Source: Ziziphus jujuba
Lineage: Eukaryota; Streptophyta; Magnoliopsida; Rosales; Rhamnaceae
Length of the DNA stretch: 64,000 nt
Assembly (NCBI RefSeq): GCF_031755915.1
Contig: NC_083388.1
Coordinates: 25,637,001 to 25,701,000 of the forward strand
Direction of reading: 5' to 3'
The translations under genes and the position numbers were made by a program. Shown piece by piece: positions 49,654 through 63,763 of the stretch (the first letter of the stretch is position 1; each line of letters opens with the position of its first letter). The notes beneath the pieces were generated by a model, which was given only the letters and a program-made list of their open reading frames with translations, was not told where the DNA came from and ran no database searches.

Positions 49654-51909
49654 TAATTCTTTTTTCTTACTTTACTCCCATTAATGATGTTAAAATCGTT
49701 ACTAGCATTCAAAAAGTTTCAAGAACACTCAGAATTATGTACTATCCCGGTGTGAAGTTTTCTGCTATGGAGTCAGACAAAATCCTAAGGTATTCAGACA
49801 AAATCCTAAGGTATTCCAACTCTGGTTTTTACCTTAACTTCTCTTTTTGTCATCATCTTCTCCTTGCCTGCAAATCAAAACTAACAATATATATATATCA
49901 TCTGAAAGTAAAAATTTGAACAGATAAAACCGTCTATATTATCAAGGTTGATACCGATTAAGCCGTTTTCTTTTTTCTTCTTTCTGGACCATATAAATTG
50001 TTTTTCTTTTCTCTTCTTTCTTTTTTGTTTAAGATATATAATGGTTACAAACTATTTAGGCACCGTAGATATTATTTTGTGTGCAAGTTCTATGATTTAA
50101 TATAATATAATTTATGCTAGACAAGAAAGTTTTATCGTAAAAAAAATGTCTAAAAAGATAAATATAATTAGACATAAACCAATCTAATATTAATACATTA
50201 CATTAATTAGTATATCCATTTCGTTAATGATGCAAATATATATACACGATAAACTTGGCTTCCTATTGTATTCAATACTTGTTTTACTTTATATTAATAA
50301 GAATTAGTTTTCCTTAGCCGACAGCCTTATACATGCATAAAAGCTGAAGGGAAGGGTGTCTGGCAGTGTGTTATTATGCGTATGTTTGCGAATTGCTTCT
50401 GTGAAAGCCAGTTGTATAACAGATCATATTAAGAAAGCGACCAGTGAGTTTTTACTGTATGAAATAGTTTTCTCAATAAGTGAGTTGTCCTGTGAATGCT
50501 TGCTTGAAAAAGCCAATAAACTTTTAAAATGTCAAAACTAAAATGTTAATTGTGTGTCCGTAAATAGAAATTGGCGGTGATGGAAGGAAACCGTAGACAT
50601 CCTCGCCCATATTCTTTCTAAAGTATAAATCTTGATTAGTATTATAATGTTGGCTTATTATTAAATTATTGAGTTGTATCCAAAAAAAAAAAAAGGTCAA
50701 TTATTGAGTAGATATTGCACAAGAGCAAAATATTTTAAACACCTCTTATAATTTTATTCTCAACTTGCTGGATGGGTTATTCAAAAGTGGCTAGGATCAA
50801 GACTCTCTAGAGGATAGTGTCTACCTCTTAAGTAAAAGTATCACAAAAAACCTATGTTAATAAATGTAAAACATTCAAAAGAAGCAACATGTCGAGGAAA
50901 AAAATAAATAAATAAATAAATAAAAAACCAACCAAACCAACATAGTATGGTTCTTTTCTTAGAAATCCTATGTGTACTTTGTGCTTCTGCACACACACAA
51001 TGGTAAAAAGACCTATATATCCACATTGATTTGTTCAAATATTAGATTTCTTGAAAGCTTCTTTAACTTCACAGTGGTATGGAATGGAACTCTGTCAATC
51101 AGTTGGAATCATGCACAACTTCATGGTGCAGTCAAATGTATCTTAAATGGTTGCAGCTTCATTTGGCTTTTAACTTGTGGAATTGACTGCAACTCATAAA
51201 CCAGTTGAAATTCACGACTGTGTCACCAATGGAAAAACTATGCTGCTTAATTTTTTACCCTTCTTCCTCTCCCTCTCTGATTCAACATCTCTCTATTATT
51301 ATTTGATCCAAACAGATGATGACTATGAAGCAAGTCCATCTGAAGTATGCCTTGTATTTGATCTACACGCTAATAGCAAAATAATCATGCGGCGCATTAC
51401 TATTGTTTCCTCTGTTTTATGATACCACCAGTTATTACATTTGAGCCAATGGAACCGTGACTAAGTGTATTGGGCTCAAAAAACTAAAAATTACATTAAA
51501 AATAATTTTAATGACCAAAATACATAGATTATAAAAAATTAAAAAATTAAAAAGAAATTAAGTTTGATGCAAAAAAAGCCCCCATAAAAAAGAACAGTTT
51601 AAAGACCGAAATCAAACTATAAGCATAGTTTAGGGGCTAACAAGCAACAATAACAATTAATAAACATGGGAATCCAAAGATGGGGCGAAAAACCATACTT
51701 TGATATCATGTTATCGTTGTCCTGAAATCTCAAGATAAATAAAAAGGAATAAAAGAAAAAAAGGGGCACAATTACTTATGTTCAACATTGCAAACACTTG
51801 AAAAATATGAGATACGAATTTTTCCATCATTGATTAAAATTAACATAACCATGGAAAAAAGATGCACCGTTTACAAGCATTCTCTAATCATCATGCACGG
51901 AATAAAGCT
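49654..51909. other. AT-rich interval without a supported gene
   Basis: Contains a 21-bp perfect tandem repeat at 49774-49815 (CAGACAAAATCCTAAGGTATT), (AAAT)n near 50901-50925, and scattered ORFs under 80 codons with no recognised domain. The segment at 51050-51430 is less AT-rich and may be an old transposon or gene remnant, but no family could be assigned. Confidence 0.5.
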
Positions 51910-54136
51910 TCAGGAGCACATTGCCTTCTCCAATAGTTCTTGTAGTTCTCCACTTTTGTATGCCTCTGCAAATGAAACAAGCTCATTAGAGATTCCATAA
52001 CTAGTTTTTAGTTTTTTTGGGTCTTGAGCATAACCAATTTTTATGAAGGTTTTTGATATACATAGCAGACTGAAAAAACAACACCAGAAATAACATAATA
52101 CACAACAATCAAATAGAAGAGGGTTTGGGAAACATATTAAGCATAAAGCTAAATTTTCATACCAATATAACAAAAAACCTCTATACCATTCTCCATATAA
52201 CACATGCTCTGCCATTGACTGAATCTAGTTTTACATAAGCTTTTTCTTCTGGGTCTGACTAGTTTTACACAAGCTAAAGATCATGAAACCTTTTATGGAA
52301 AAGTAGGTTTCAGGTTTCATAGAAAAAGTAACATATATGACAGCTTCATAGCCACCATCAAGAGCTATTCCCTGGAACATGCTGAGATTCAAGAGCTGAA
52401 CAAGAAGAAGAATAGTTACATATAATATATGCACACAGCATAGGTTCCATAAACCTTTTTCCGTTTCAACTTCTTTTTTTTTTTTTTTTTGGTTGTGGAA
52501 ATATAGAACCAAAAATACAACACTTTGCATTAATGTACTTCTTTTCTTGAAGCAAGTTAAGTAAATTTCCTACCCAAACAACCTCTTAACTTGTTTCAAG
52601 TTAATAAAATTTGGTCCAACTGAATTGTCCAACATGTAGAATGTTCTTCTTTTTAAAAGGATATCTATAAATGTAACGTAAAATTCAGCCAAAAATCTTC
52701 AATTGTATATCATTGAGTTAAATATCAATACATATGTAAATAGCACCTCTAAGAATTTCCTTCATATGTCATCTTTATTTCTCATGGTTGCAAACTTAGT
52801 TTTGCTGATTCCATAAAGTTAACATGTAGCATTTTAAAAAGTCTCAAGGAAGATGATGTAAAGTAAACAACCAATAGAGGCTTTGGACAATCAGCACAAA
52901 TTCTCGACGACTTCAATTTCTATGTGCTCACCCATAACAACAGAAGATGATAGTATGTGGTATAAGCGATAGAAAATATCAAGCCCATAAACTATCAAGC
53001 CCATAATATATTTAAATGAACTTACCAATGGTGATGTCACAGCCACCAAAAAACTCTCCTTCAATGTAAAGTTGAGGAAACGTTGGCCAACTTGAATACT
53101 CCTTCAATCCTTGACGCAGTAATTCATTTTCTAGTATGTTTATTGTTTCAAAAGGTACATTCAAAGACTTCAATATCTGCACTACGGTGTTTGAAAATCC
53201 ACATTGTGGAAAGTCCTTTGTTCCCTTCATAAAAAGAACTACTTTTTTTGAAGTAACAACTTTGTCAAGTGTAGTCTTAAGCTCTGGGGTTAACGCTGTA
53301 TGCACATCATACACATGCACAGAGTGAGCACCATTTTATGTAATATTAATAAACAAACCAATATTAAGGGGGGGGGGGAAAAAATCCACGTGAAACAAAT
53401 AACTAGGGAAACTACTGCAACACAATTTGTAACATTCAAAAATTGACAAGACCTCTCCAAGTTATCCAAGAACTTGTGTAAATTTTTTCAAGAACATAAT
53501 TCAAGAATCTATATCATTTGCTGTGACAATTTAATTATTTATTTTTTATTTTTTTAAGAAACATTTACTACACTTACTGATAAGACCCAACAAACCTTCA
53601 ATTCAGAAATACCAGTTTGAAGCGAATATTTCAATTAATCAATCTCCAGCAAAGAACCCCCCCAAATCTTCTTGTATCCACTCACTATTACTCGAAATAA
53701 ACAAAACCCACAAACAAAATCAAAAGAATGACGATGAAATGTGCCTAATTTCTTCTGCTCGTCTCAACCAAATCATACCCACCAGACTAAAACTCCTTTC
53801 CAATCCAACTATCTAACCCTCCCCCCCTCATTCAATACATGCTCAACATGCTTTAACATGATGGCAAAAAAGAAGAAAAGTGAAAAATTGAGAGAAAAAG
53901 GAAAGTAATTTACCAGAGAAGCAACGAAAGGAGGCAGTTCTCATAGAAGAATGCTTGGTCCTGAAGATGAAGGCATTGGGAGAAGTTAAAAAGAGTGGGG
54001 AATAGAGAGGCCTAGTGGGGCAGGGGAGGTGAAGTGCAGTGGTGGGCTTGGGTCGGTTGGCCACTGCTCCAGAAACATAGGAGGAGGAAGAAGTTGGTGG
54101 TATTCTTATCAACTCCAAGGAACCAACACCCACCAT
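51910..54136 (-). CDS. GRXS14: Plastid monothiol CGFS glutaredoxin (GRXS14-like)
   Basis: Three exons on the - strand: 53914-54136, 53026-53295 and 51910-51965, joining in frame to 182 residues (Arabidopsis GRXS14 is of similar length). Residues 1-74 are a Ser/Thr/Pro-rich transit peptide. The glutaredoxin fold has the KGTKDFPQCGFSNTVV active site with the monothiol CGFS, the WPTFPQLYI cis-Pro segment, and the GGCDI glutathione-binding motif, ending EAYKSGELQELLEKA. CGFS glutaredoxins hold and transfer [2Fe-2S] clusters with glutathione; the plastid S14 type is linked to iron-sulfur delivery and protection against oxidative stress. Intron 2 is about 1.06 kb. A small in-frame start at 53320 (MHVYDVHTAL) lies in the intron and is not used. 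All key residues are present. Confidence 0.94.
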
Positions 54137-55530
54137 CTTCTTTCTTCTTCTTCCTTCTTCTTCTTTTGGTTTTGCTCTCTGGCTTTGTTTTTCTCTGTGT
54201 TTCTTTGTTCTTTGATTGGTCTTTGTTCTACTTTTGTTTGTCGTTGTAACTTAGAAAGAGAGCATTTTTTCTGGTCCTTATATTCCTCTTTCGAGATTCG
54301 GCACAGCTCCGAAGAAGTCTATATTTACCGGTTACCCCCAAAGTCCAATTGGCACCGTACAGCCAGAGGAAACAATTTTTTTTTTTTTTTCCCAAAAAGA
54401 AATTTACACAAAAACTTCTATTACTAATTGATGGACGGTGATAAAATAATGCACAGAATAATAGGATTTTTTTTAACGCAACAATTGTCTTGAAATTTAT
54501 TGTCCAAACAAAATAACTATTTTTATATGTTCAAAAAAAAAAAAAAAAAAGAAAAAGAAACAAAACCAAAACAAAAACAAAATGACTATTCATAGAAACT
54601 AAAAAGACTTTATATTAAACTAAAGTAAAAATAACAAACAAAGAACAAAGAATAAAAAGTTAGAACGACGAAGAATAATTCAACTCGCTTAAATTGTTTA
54701 AACACTTACAATCTCCTTCTTCTTCTTTTTTCTTTTTTTCTTTTTTTTAAGGTATATAAATTGCCATTTTTATTTATGTATTTGAAGGATAACTATTATA
54801 CAACATAAGGAAGAGAAATTAATCAAGGAAGTTACACTTGTTGGTTTTACTTTGTTTCAATCCTAATGCCATATTAATTGTTCAATTTATTTTCATAATG
54901 TCACTTATGATTAGATCATGGAGCTCACTGAATCAATAAAAAGCTAAAAGACGGTTGGCTCAATTCATTGGTAAAGTATCTATTTTACCAATGCTTGATG
55001 AGACATTTTGCAAGATATGGAATGAATATGCATGAATCATGGCCAAGTGAGGCATGAAACATTATAATAACTTAAAAGAACCAAAAACTGATATAATGTT
55101 TAACAAAATATGTTCAGCTTAGACGATTAATTGCAACAATTGATCAATAAATAATGAGTCAAACATTAACATTCCAGCAACCACTCTGATTTTTGGGGAT
55201 TATCATAGTTGGTCATTATAAAGTCTCAGTAGTACATGGCAATGGAGCTCCTCAAGCATAACCATAAAAACATTGCCATAGCATGCTGAAAAGTCACCAA
55301 GCATTTCAGTTATAAAGAATGGATTAAACAGAGTTATGGCGATGGAGCTTCTCAAGCATAGTATAAGAAACATTGGCATGGCATGCTGAAAAGTCAGCAA
55401 GCATTTCAGTTATAAAGAAGGGATTTAACCGAGCTAAATCCTCCAAAAAACTGCAACTTGAACATGATTTGGAAAATTTTTAGCTCCTGAAAAGCAAATG
55501 AATTCAGCAAATATTTGATACAATGGGATG
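54137..55530. other. Spacer between the glutaredoxin and PPR genes
   Basis: Holds the glutaredoxin promoter side and PPR 3' region. Features are TTC-type runs at 54141-54170, poly-T near 54376, poly-A near 54534, and a 100-bp tandem duplication. No gene supported. Confidence 0.6.
55235..55434. repeat. 100-bp tandem duplication
   Basis: Units 55235-55334 and 55335-55434 both contain ATGGAGCT-CTCAAGCATA, GCATGCTGAAAAGTCA and AAGCATTTCAGTTATAAAGAA. It lies just downstream of the PPR stop, probably in its 3' UTR. Confidence 0.92.
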
Positions 55531-57654
55531 CTAGCCAATTCCTTTAGAGACTCTTTGAGTCAAGTCTGAAACAAGAGCATACTTATTGCTCTCATAACAT
55601 GCAGTCGTAAAAGCAGCCAACGTTATGTGGTCCACGTTACGGTCCTTGTCCACCAATTTATTGAAAAACAATGCTGCCATACCTACTTTCTTCTCATTGC
55701 AAAGCTTTCTGACCAAGGTATTAACAGTTCGGATCCATTGCTTTCTTTCTAGCCTTTCCAAGATAGCCATTGCAGTAAAGGAATTGTCATTCTTGCAATA
55801 TTCATAAGCTAATGTCAACCTGGTAACTTCACAAGGTGACATTCCCTTATCTATCATGATGTTATATAACCTGCAAGCTTCATCTAACTTATTCTCTTTG
55901 CAAAGACCACTTATTAGAGCACAATAAGTAATACCATCTGGTACACAACCATGGTCACCCATCCGCTGGAAAAACTTTGTGGCCAAGGTTATGTTTCCAT
56001 CCCGGCAATACCCACATATCATGGATGTATAAGTTTCCTTTGTGGGAACTAAACAATTTTTTATAGCGTCTTCAAACAATTTTTCACTTTCCTTCATTTT
56101 CTTTTGCCGACAGAAAGAGGCAATCAATGTGGTATAAGAATACATATCAGGTTGCAAACCAACCTTGACCATCTTATTAAAAAACACCAGGGCTTCCTTA
56201 GTATCACCCTTCTTGCAGTGCTCAGATATTAGAATTGTATAAGTAACTCTATCAGCTTGTAATCCATGGTGAAATCCCTTCTTTATCAGTTTATAAGCCT
56301 CTGAAAGCCTCCCTTTCTTGCAGAGGCCATCCATCACTGCATTGTATGTATAGATATTTGGGGCAAAACCCTCAGTAGCCATAATATCCATCAACTCATA
56401 TGCTCTTTCAAAGTTCCCAGCTTTAGAATGCCCATCAATGAGGGTAGTGTATGTATTGGTGTTGGGAACCAGTCCCTGTTCTTTCATCTTGTTCAACAAC
56501 ATCTCTGCACGGTTCATCTTGTCCTCTTTGCAGTAGCCACTAATCATGGCAGTATATGTATGTACATTTGGCTTGTAATTGTCACTGCGGACAAGCTTAA
56601 GGAACAGTCTAAATGCCTTTTCAGTCCACCCCTTCTTGCAGAGCCCATCAATTAATGTGGTATGGGTATACACATTAGGTTTCCAACCTTTCCTTACCAT
56701 TTCCTCCAGCATATCAAATGCTTGTTTAACGCTGCCCCTCTTGCACAAACCATGAATCAAAGTTGTAAAATTAATCAAATTAGGCTTGAAGCCCATCTTA
56801 ATAATTCTTTCGAAAAACCAAACTGCTCGGTTTGTAAAACCATTTTCGCAAAATGTACTAATAATCAGAGTAAATGTCGCATTATCTACCACAAAGCCTC
56901 TCTCAAGCATTTCACTTAACCACCTATCTGCCTCCAAAATTCTACCAATCTTACAATAACCAACAACCATAGACTTATAACTGCAAGAATCGGGAGATAC
57001 CCCTCTCTGCCGCATTTCCTCAAACATGTTCTCAGCATATTCGGCTAAAGACATTCGACTAGCAATGCCGACCACAGAATTCAAAGTGCGAGTGCTAAGC
57101 ATAAGACCCTGGTTTTGCAACTCAATAACCATATCAGCAGCCTCCTTAAACCTCCCGATCTCCGCAAAATTCTCCACCATACACTGAATTACTTCATGGG
57201 CTCTCACCAAATTCTCATTAGCAATCAACGACATTACGCAAACTATGTAGAGCCGCATGAAATGACGAAACTTGTCGAAGCCAATTGCCCAGTAAAAGAA
57301 GCTCAATGCCACCATAGAACCAGCCTCATCGGCTAGTGAAGCAATAATAGTCGTAGCCTGTTCATGGGTCAAAGATTCGATTTTTACATTAAGATTTAGC
57401 TTAGGAGGTGATTGTCTCAAATGGGTATGCTGGTAATAAGATTCGCAGACTAACCCACAGATTGTTCTGACAACAGACTGAGGTGATGAAGGAGAAGACG
57501 AAGACGAAGAGGAGGAGCTGGTGAAGGGATGATCAGAGTAAGCGTAGAAAGAGAGTGTTCTGAGAGAGGAAAGAGAGTTGAGGATTGAAATTTTTGATAT
57601 TTTCGGTTGAAGGCCATGTGATCTTAGAAACTGAGGAGTAGAACGAGATACCAT
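55531..57654 (-). CDS. P-class pentatricopeptide repeat protein (At4g19890-like), organellar
   Basis: A single uninterrupted 707-codon frame, the usual intron-less form of plant PPR genes. The N-terminus ([20 protein letters not shown], then a nine-Ser run) is basic and hydroxylated, as in mitochondrial targeting peptides. From about residue 170 to 670 there are about 14 tandem PPR motifs of 35 residues, for example [38 protein letters not shown] and [18 protein letters not shown]. No DYW, E or SMR extension is present, so it is P-class: such proteins bind single-stranded organellar RNA and affect its processing, stability or translation. The specific target is not stated because the code residues were not computed. 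Nearest match by wording is Arabidopsis At4g19890 (about 700 aa). No break seen. Confidence 0.93.
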   Translation of the reverse strand: MVSRSTPQFLRSHGLQPKISKISILNSLSSLRTLSFYAYSDHPFTSSSSSSSSSPSSPQSVVRTICGLVCESYYQHTHLRQSPPKLNLNVKIESLTHEQATTIIASLADEAGSMVALSFFYWAIGFDKFRHFMRLYIVCVMSLIANENLVRAHEVIQCMVENFAEIGRFKEAADMVIELQNQGLMLSTRTLNSVVGIASRMSLAEYAENMFEEMRQRGVSPDSCSYKSMVVGYCKIGRILEADRWLSEMLERGFVVDNATFTLIISTFCENGFTNRAVWFFERIIKMGFKPNLINFTTLIHGLCKRGSVKQAFDMLEEMVRKGWKPNVYTHTTLIDGLCKKGWTEKAFRLFLKLVRSDNYKPNVHTYTAMISGYCKEDKMNRAEMLLNKMKEQGLVPNTNTYTTLIDGHSKAGNFERAYELMDIMATEGFAPNIYTYNAVMDGLCKKGRLSEAYKLIKKGFHHGLQADRVTYTILISEHCKKGDTKEALVFFNKMVKVGLQPDMYSYTTLIASFCRQKKMKESEKLFEDAIKNCLVPTKETYTSMICGYCRDGNITLATKFFQRMGDHGCVPDGITYCALISGLCKENKLDEACRLYNIMIDKGMSPCEVTRLTLAYEYCKNDNSFTAMAILERLERKQWIRTVNTLVRKLCNEKKVGMAALFFNKLVDKDRNVDHITLAAFTTACYESNKYALVSDLTQRVSKGIG

Positions 57655-60600
57655 TCAAAATGAAATCGAACTTCTAACGTCCTTCAAGGCTGATCTAATG
57701 GCGGTTGGGGCTTTTTCTTTCGAAGAAAATAAGATTAGGCAATTGGAGTTTTTTTTTTTTTTTATTTAATGACATGTTTGTTATTTTATCAATGTTATGG
57801 AAATAAGAGGGGAAAAAAAACAAGACATTTTAGTTTTGATTAAAGAATTATAAAGTATATATACTTATATGACCTAAAAAAAAATATATATATATATATA
57901 TATGATTTTATTTTATTTATTCTTTTGTCTTCTCATCATAACATTTAACAATGTGAAAAGGGATTTCAACACCCACCCCCCCAACAAAGAAAAAAACAAA
58001 AAAAAAAAAAAAAAAAGAGAGTGAATTAAGCTCCACTTTGTGAGAAACTTTGTATTATTGTAAATTTAACTCAACCTGCAATTCATGTTCATTTGCACAT
58101 TTTACTTGTTCTTCACTCTTCTTAGACAACAGAGGCAAAGACATCAAAAAGCTTTTTCCACTATGAAAACTTTCACTATAGTTTTGAGTTTTCAATATGA
58201 TCATGCATAATTAGTAATCCACGTGTTCTTTGGGGAGCTTGAAAGAGGAGAAAAAGAAATAAGAAACTGAGCCAACGACATCACCACTAACACCATGGGA
58301 ATGCACAAAATGAAATGGAGAAGAGGCTATTGGGTTTTGTTGCTAAGAGGAGAAGCAACAAACAAATGATAATAGCAGCAAAAAGGAGAGAGAAGTTCAC
58401 AAGTGATGAGAATAGAAAAAGCAAAACATAAATGAGAAATGGAATTCTTGCTCCAAAAAGATGTTGGGCATTAGGCAGGGCAGTAGAGCATGTCAATCTT
58501 GAATCTTCCCTTTGCAATGTCGTTCGCCTAGAAAAAAAAATAAAAAAATATATACGATAGAACCAAAAATCTCAATTTGGAAACCATTTGTTCACTAAAG
58601 CAAATTCAATTTAGTAAGCAAAAATGTTCATATGACAAGCCGAAATGAGCATCGCATAAACATCTTCATGTTTCTTTGGACACATGCATTTTATAGTTGT
58701 ATAAATTTCTCTTCTAGTAAATGAAATCATCTCAATCGTAGGACAGTGTTCTTCTTTTTTTTTTTTTTTTTGGGTTTTTCCTTTATCTTCTTATAGCTTT
58801 GATATGCCTAGTCTCAAAGACTTTGGCTGAGGATTCTACCAGGGATCTTGTAAAAGTGTTGACTTAATAATGGTTACATCAAAATGCTTCTTTCCCCTAA
58901 TTACCAGTTTTGTCAGAGGCGGTGAAATTTAATACCTTATTATATAATTTATTACCACTAATTGAATTCCTGATAACTTTATTTAGTGATATGTTGCTCT
59001 TTAATTCTATTTTGTTTAATGAAAAAGACGTAGACAAGGCTTCTTAGAGCAAATGGTGGTGAATCATATTCTCTACTGCTGTTTTTGTGGTTTAGAACTT
59101 AACAATGGTAAGCTGATTAATTTGATATGTTTGGTAATCCCAACTAAATTTGATGTGAAACATTCGAAAACCGTGCATTATTTATCAATACTTTATTATA
59201 GTTATCCCCAAAAAAATGTTTACTTTATTGCATTTTTTTAATTGGAATATCCATATTAATATTCAGTGGTGAATATCAACCATACGAGTTGAGTTAAATA
59301 AATCTCAATATAACTGTTGAAAAAAAATCCAACATCGGAGCATTTTTAATTATGCGAGCTGCCATTTTCTAGATTGAAGGAAATAGATAAATAATAATAA
59401 TTACAAAAATAAAATAAAATAAGATGATTATATTTAATTGTATTGCAGAGAGAACTAATAATTAAGAATATTCTAATATTTTAATGATTAAAGGATTTTA
59501 ATCAATTAAGAAAAATAAATTAGAACACTAATAATAATAAAAATTAAGCCAATAAAATAAACGATCTAGGATCAGTATAAAATTAAATGGTGAAAATTAA
59601 ATAATAAGTGGCCAAAAGACCTGTTTTATGTTAAAAATTAGAATTAAAAACGAAAAAATTATTCTAGTATAAAGAGATATAGTAGAAGTTAAGGTATCCT
59701 CAATAAATAAATGATGCTTCAATATATAGTAAGAAAAATCATACATAAATCTCTTTTTTTTCGATAGAATATTTGAAAATCTTTTATTTCTAAAACCCAA
59801 TTGATTTTTTTTTTTCTAATTCATATGGGATATTTTTCCTTTTGCTTCCTTATTATCTTACGCCGAAAATATTAGTACAAACAATAACATCGAAATGATA
59901 ACTTTTATGAAATTAAAACTTTTTTATTACAATAATTCGAATCTAATTACAATTACTTTCAAAAGAAATTACAATATAATAAATGAATAGAATTAATATA
60001 TCTTTCATTATGTATTTTGCTGCTCTTGTATTCAAACTCTTTTTCCGTGGATCTAGCAATACCTGAAAAAGAAAACGAAAAGCAACACAGCAAATAAAGC
60101 AGGGCATCAATGTTATCCTATTATGCGCTTTCTACTTAAAAAAATGTATTTGTTACTTGATGTAACACTTTCTCTAATGTTATCCCTTCCATATGCCAAG
60201 CATAACAAATAAAATATGATAGTATTAGACTTACATATCATTTTTCTCTTAGCCAAGGGTTGTGTATTTAGTTAGAAAAAAAATAAAAATGAAATCTATT
60301 TATAAGACCAAGCAGAATAATTAAAATATTGAAAATAAGCGTAAACACCCCAAAACTAGTATTTGATAAATAATGAATAAAATATTGAGTTCATCGATGT
60401 TTGTATTTTGAATAATATTAGAGTTATCAAATAAATCTATTAAGATACATACAAATATTAAGATATATACAAATATTATGAGTCAATATTTTATTAATCA
60501 AAATTATAGTTATGAATAAATAAATCCTTAAAAGGATAAGTGTAACCAAAGATAATTCATTATATTAACATATCTCATTTAATATATTTTTTGATAAATT

Positions 60601-61962
60601 TATTTAATATTTTTTCATTTTTTGAGGAAAATATTTATTTAGTACTCGTATATTTGCTTTGGATCTCAAATTTTGTCCGTTCATTTACTCTTGTTTAGTT
60701 TCAATACTGTGAAAATGACAATTCTTTTCTCTAATGCATCATTGTAATAAACATTAAAAATAAAAACATTTCTCTTCATATTATCTGCCAATTTATTTAT
60801 CTAGTATTATATCTTTTAGTATATAACCACGCATTTTTTTTATTAGATTAATGGCCGAATTAGGTAAAAGAAAGGAAAACAAGATGAAATAGCATTTTAT
60901 TAATTGTTATGATTATTTTTGTATAATCTATATGTATAGATATTGATTCAAATGACATACATGATGATTCATTACTAATAATGAAGTAACAATGATTTTA
61001 TTGATGTTATGGTAAAAAATATATATACATTGATTTACTAAAAATAGTTAAAATATTGTACTAAATTAGTTTGATTAGTTTTGTTGTTTTAGATCATTTA
61101 TTAATTTAAAAATATAATTATTTATACTTCCTTAGAAAAATATAGTTATTCTTATATTAATAATATGCCTAGAATTTTTCTGTTTAAAAGTTTATTATTA
61201 TTATTATTATTATTATTAACAGTTAAGTTTAAGTACAAAACTCCATTTTGAAATTCTTTTAATCTTGAAAATCATTCCATGAGTTATGTGAGGGAAAAAA
61301 AAAGAAAGAATAAAGCGTATATTGATTGAATGAGATTTACACTGGTGGAGAAATCCTGTTTACAAATCTTTCCATGACATAAATAAGTACAACAAAATGA
61401 AGATAAATAACAAAGATAAAATAAGTAATAATATACAAAAGGTAATTTTCTTATCTCAAGCAATAATAAGCATTCATCTATGGTATTATCATGATATTGA
61501 TAATATCATAACATTTTTTTTTTTTTTTTGCTTGATGATAATATCATAACATTATTCAAACATTTCTTATTTATCTGATAAAATGAGTGATAATGGACAA
61601 ATTGTAATTATCTTATCTTAAAGGATAATAAGCATCCATATATGATATTATCAATATCATAACATTTTTCAAACATTTCTTATTTATTTATTTTTTCTTA
61701 GTTATATATAAATAAATTGGTCAAATGACATTAAGAGAATTACTTCTATTTTAACATCCATTATAGTGATGCATCGGAGAAAAGTTGTCTTTCACATGTA
61801 TTTTTAGAAACGAAACACCTCTAAAACATCAAAATTAAATAATGTCAAATATATATATATATATATATATATATGCCACCAAACAAAGCATAGTATGAGA
61901 CCAACCAAATATGCACAAAAATTAAATGAATATAATTATTGAATAGTTATAAAATACCAAAC
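57655..61962. other. Gene-poor AT-rich interval
   Basis: PPR upstream region then about 4.2 kb with poly-T/poly-A, (TA)n near 57890 and 61850-61874, and direct repeats. The 58287-58517 frames on either strand have a hydrophobic or basic bias but no family match. No gene supported. Confidence 0.6.
61434..61690. repeat. Diverged direct duplication, units about 145 and 95 bp
   Basis: Both units share TAATxxTCTTATCT, AATAATAAGCATxCAT, GATATTATCAATATC-like and TTCAAACATTTCTTATTTAT; the first is expanded by a poly-T insertion and an extra TATCATAACATT copy. Confidence 0.8.
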
Positions 61963-62517
61963 CTGTTTTACCAATCAAAGAAAACTTACAAATGGTGTGG
62001 TCTATTTTAATTAATCCATTGATTTCACCAATACGGTTCAAATCTTTTTCATAGAGAGACAACGTTAAATTTTGTGAGTCCCATTCTATCTTATTTATGG
62101 TTGAACTAGGTGTAAATACATGTAGCACATTCTCTTTAGAGCGCCGACTGGAAAACACAAAGAAAATAACAGAAATGGAAAAAGAAAGGTTATATAAAAT
62201 AAAATGAATATGATTTTTATTGAACCCAACCATGAGAAACTTAAAAAAATAAAAAACAAAAAAAATAAAAAAATACTTATTGATAAATATATATATATAT
62301 ATTTTTTTTAGAAACACTAAAAGTTCTCCAAATTTAAAGACAAATTAAGAAATTAAAAGTTTTCAAAATTGAATTTCTAATTTTTCAGAATTATATTTAT
62401 AAGAAACCATTATATCATATTGAAAATTTTCATTTTTTGCTTAGAGACAATAAAAATTTCTAAAATTATAATAAGCATGAAGTAATAAATTAAAAGCATA
62501 CATGATAATCAATATAT

Positions 62518-62571
<54 letters not shown>

Positions 62572-63299
62572 CTAGGCTTACCAAAATGTTTATCAAATTT
62601 ATTTACCATGTGCTAGATGATGTAACAATATTTAATTAGTTTATTTTTTTTAATTTATTTGTTCATTTATGTGTTCACTTTTCCATATTTAGATTATATG
62701 CATATGCAAACCAACAACATTTTAACAAATATCATTTGGTAAATAAATGCAGTAAACATTTTGATACCTGTAGTGTAGTATGCATCACTGCCAAATATTT
62801 AAATAAACATCATATATTATTAAACCTTCAAGCTCCCTAAAAATTTAAACCTCGCTTGCAAATTTACAAAGTTTTTCCTATAATCGTTCAAGAGGACTTT
62901 AACATAGCTTCTAAGAAAATTTAAAAGGTAATAGGAGAACCTTTCGCAGGATTTTCAATCCAAACAAATACTCCACCTACAAGTGCCAAACACTCCTTTA
63001 GTCCTTTAAGAGGACTTTAACAAATATTAAATAGGCAAAATAGGCAAACTAAAGCTTGAAGGTAATTATAATATTTGATGAAAAGTAATCTAAATTAATG
63101 CTTAACCTTACCACCCCACTGCATCATAACTTGTGTAGCAAATTTCCTTTCCTTCCTGCCATAAAAGATATAAGAGATGATAAGCATAGAAAACATTTGA
63201 AAACTCATTTGTGAGAAAAATGGCTATCATTGCCAAAAAATACTTATCTGTGTGTATGCAGGATCATTAACTGTTTTCAAATCAAAACTTCCCACTTGA
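61963..63299 (-). pseudogene. Exon-like fragments of an unrecognised gene
   Basis: Three stretches on the - strand look coding: about 63249-63299 (QVGSFDLKTVNDPAYTQ), 63112-63155 (flanked by GGCAG acceptor and GTAAGG donor; KERKFATQVMMQWG in one frame), and 61963-62147 (TTTTCCAG acceptor, ACAG/GTTTGG donor; ENVLHVFTPSSTINKIEWD and LNRIGEINGLIKIDHTICKF). Phases between the first two do not join cleanly, so this may be a decayed gene or my borders may be wrong. The intervening DNA has (TA)n (62512-62570). No family is recognised; function not assigned. Confidence 0.3.
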
Positions 63300-63763
63300 C
63301 AAAGTATACATGAAATGAAAAGCATCATAAGAAAAGATAACTCCAGCTAAAACAAAAAGTTCAATAGCAATCAGTCCATATATCAAATTGGTAATGCTGC
63401 ATAAATGCAATACTCAATTCATAGCAAATGGCATATCTCATCAATCCACAGTTATCATGCTTAAACAAATGGATGAGAAAATTAAATCACTTAGAAAATC
63501 TAGGCACAAAAATTTTACATACAATTGGAATTTAATGTATTTCACTTGGACAAAGAACAATACAAGTACTCTTTTTGGATCTTTGAGCAGAAAATGATTT
63601 CTGCCCCTCCTTATCTACAAATATATCCCAAATTATCCTGAATATGGAAAATCAGAACAGAAATGTAAATGTTATTAATTTACAATTTCTATTTCTTAAA
63701 AAAGAAAATAAACAAATATAGTGCTCACTCAAAGAATTCAAATTTAATGAGCTAAAGTAGGAA

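Noticed and set aside
51910..52215. 101-codon frame that includes the last glutaredoxin residues
   Set aside because: It reads through intron 2; the acceptor before 51965 and the match to the GRX C-terminus define the exon.
53136..53327. + strand ORF of 63 codons over the glutaredoxin exon
   Set aside because: Antisense to the CGFS exon; no independent support.
58287..58517. Possible small secreted peptide (hydrophobic - strand ORF, basic + strand ORF)
   Set aside because: Checked for CLE-like and RTFL-like endings; none seen, and both strands are open.
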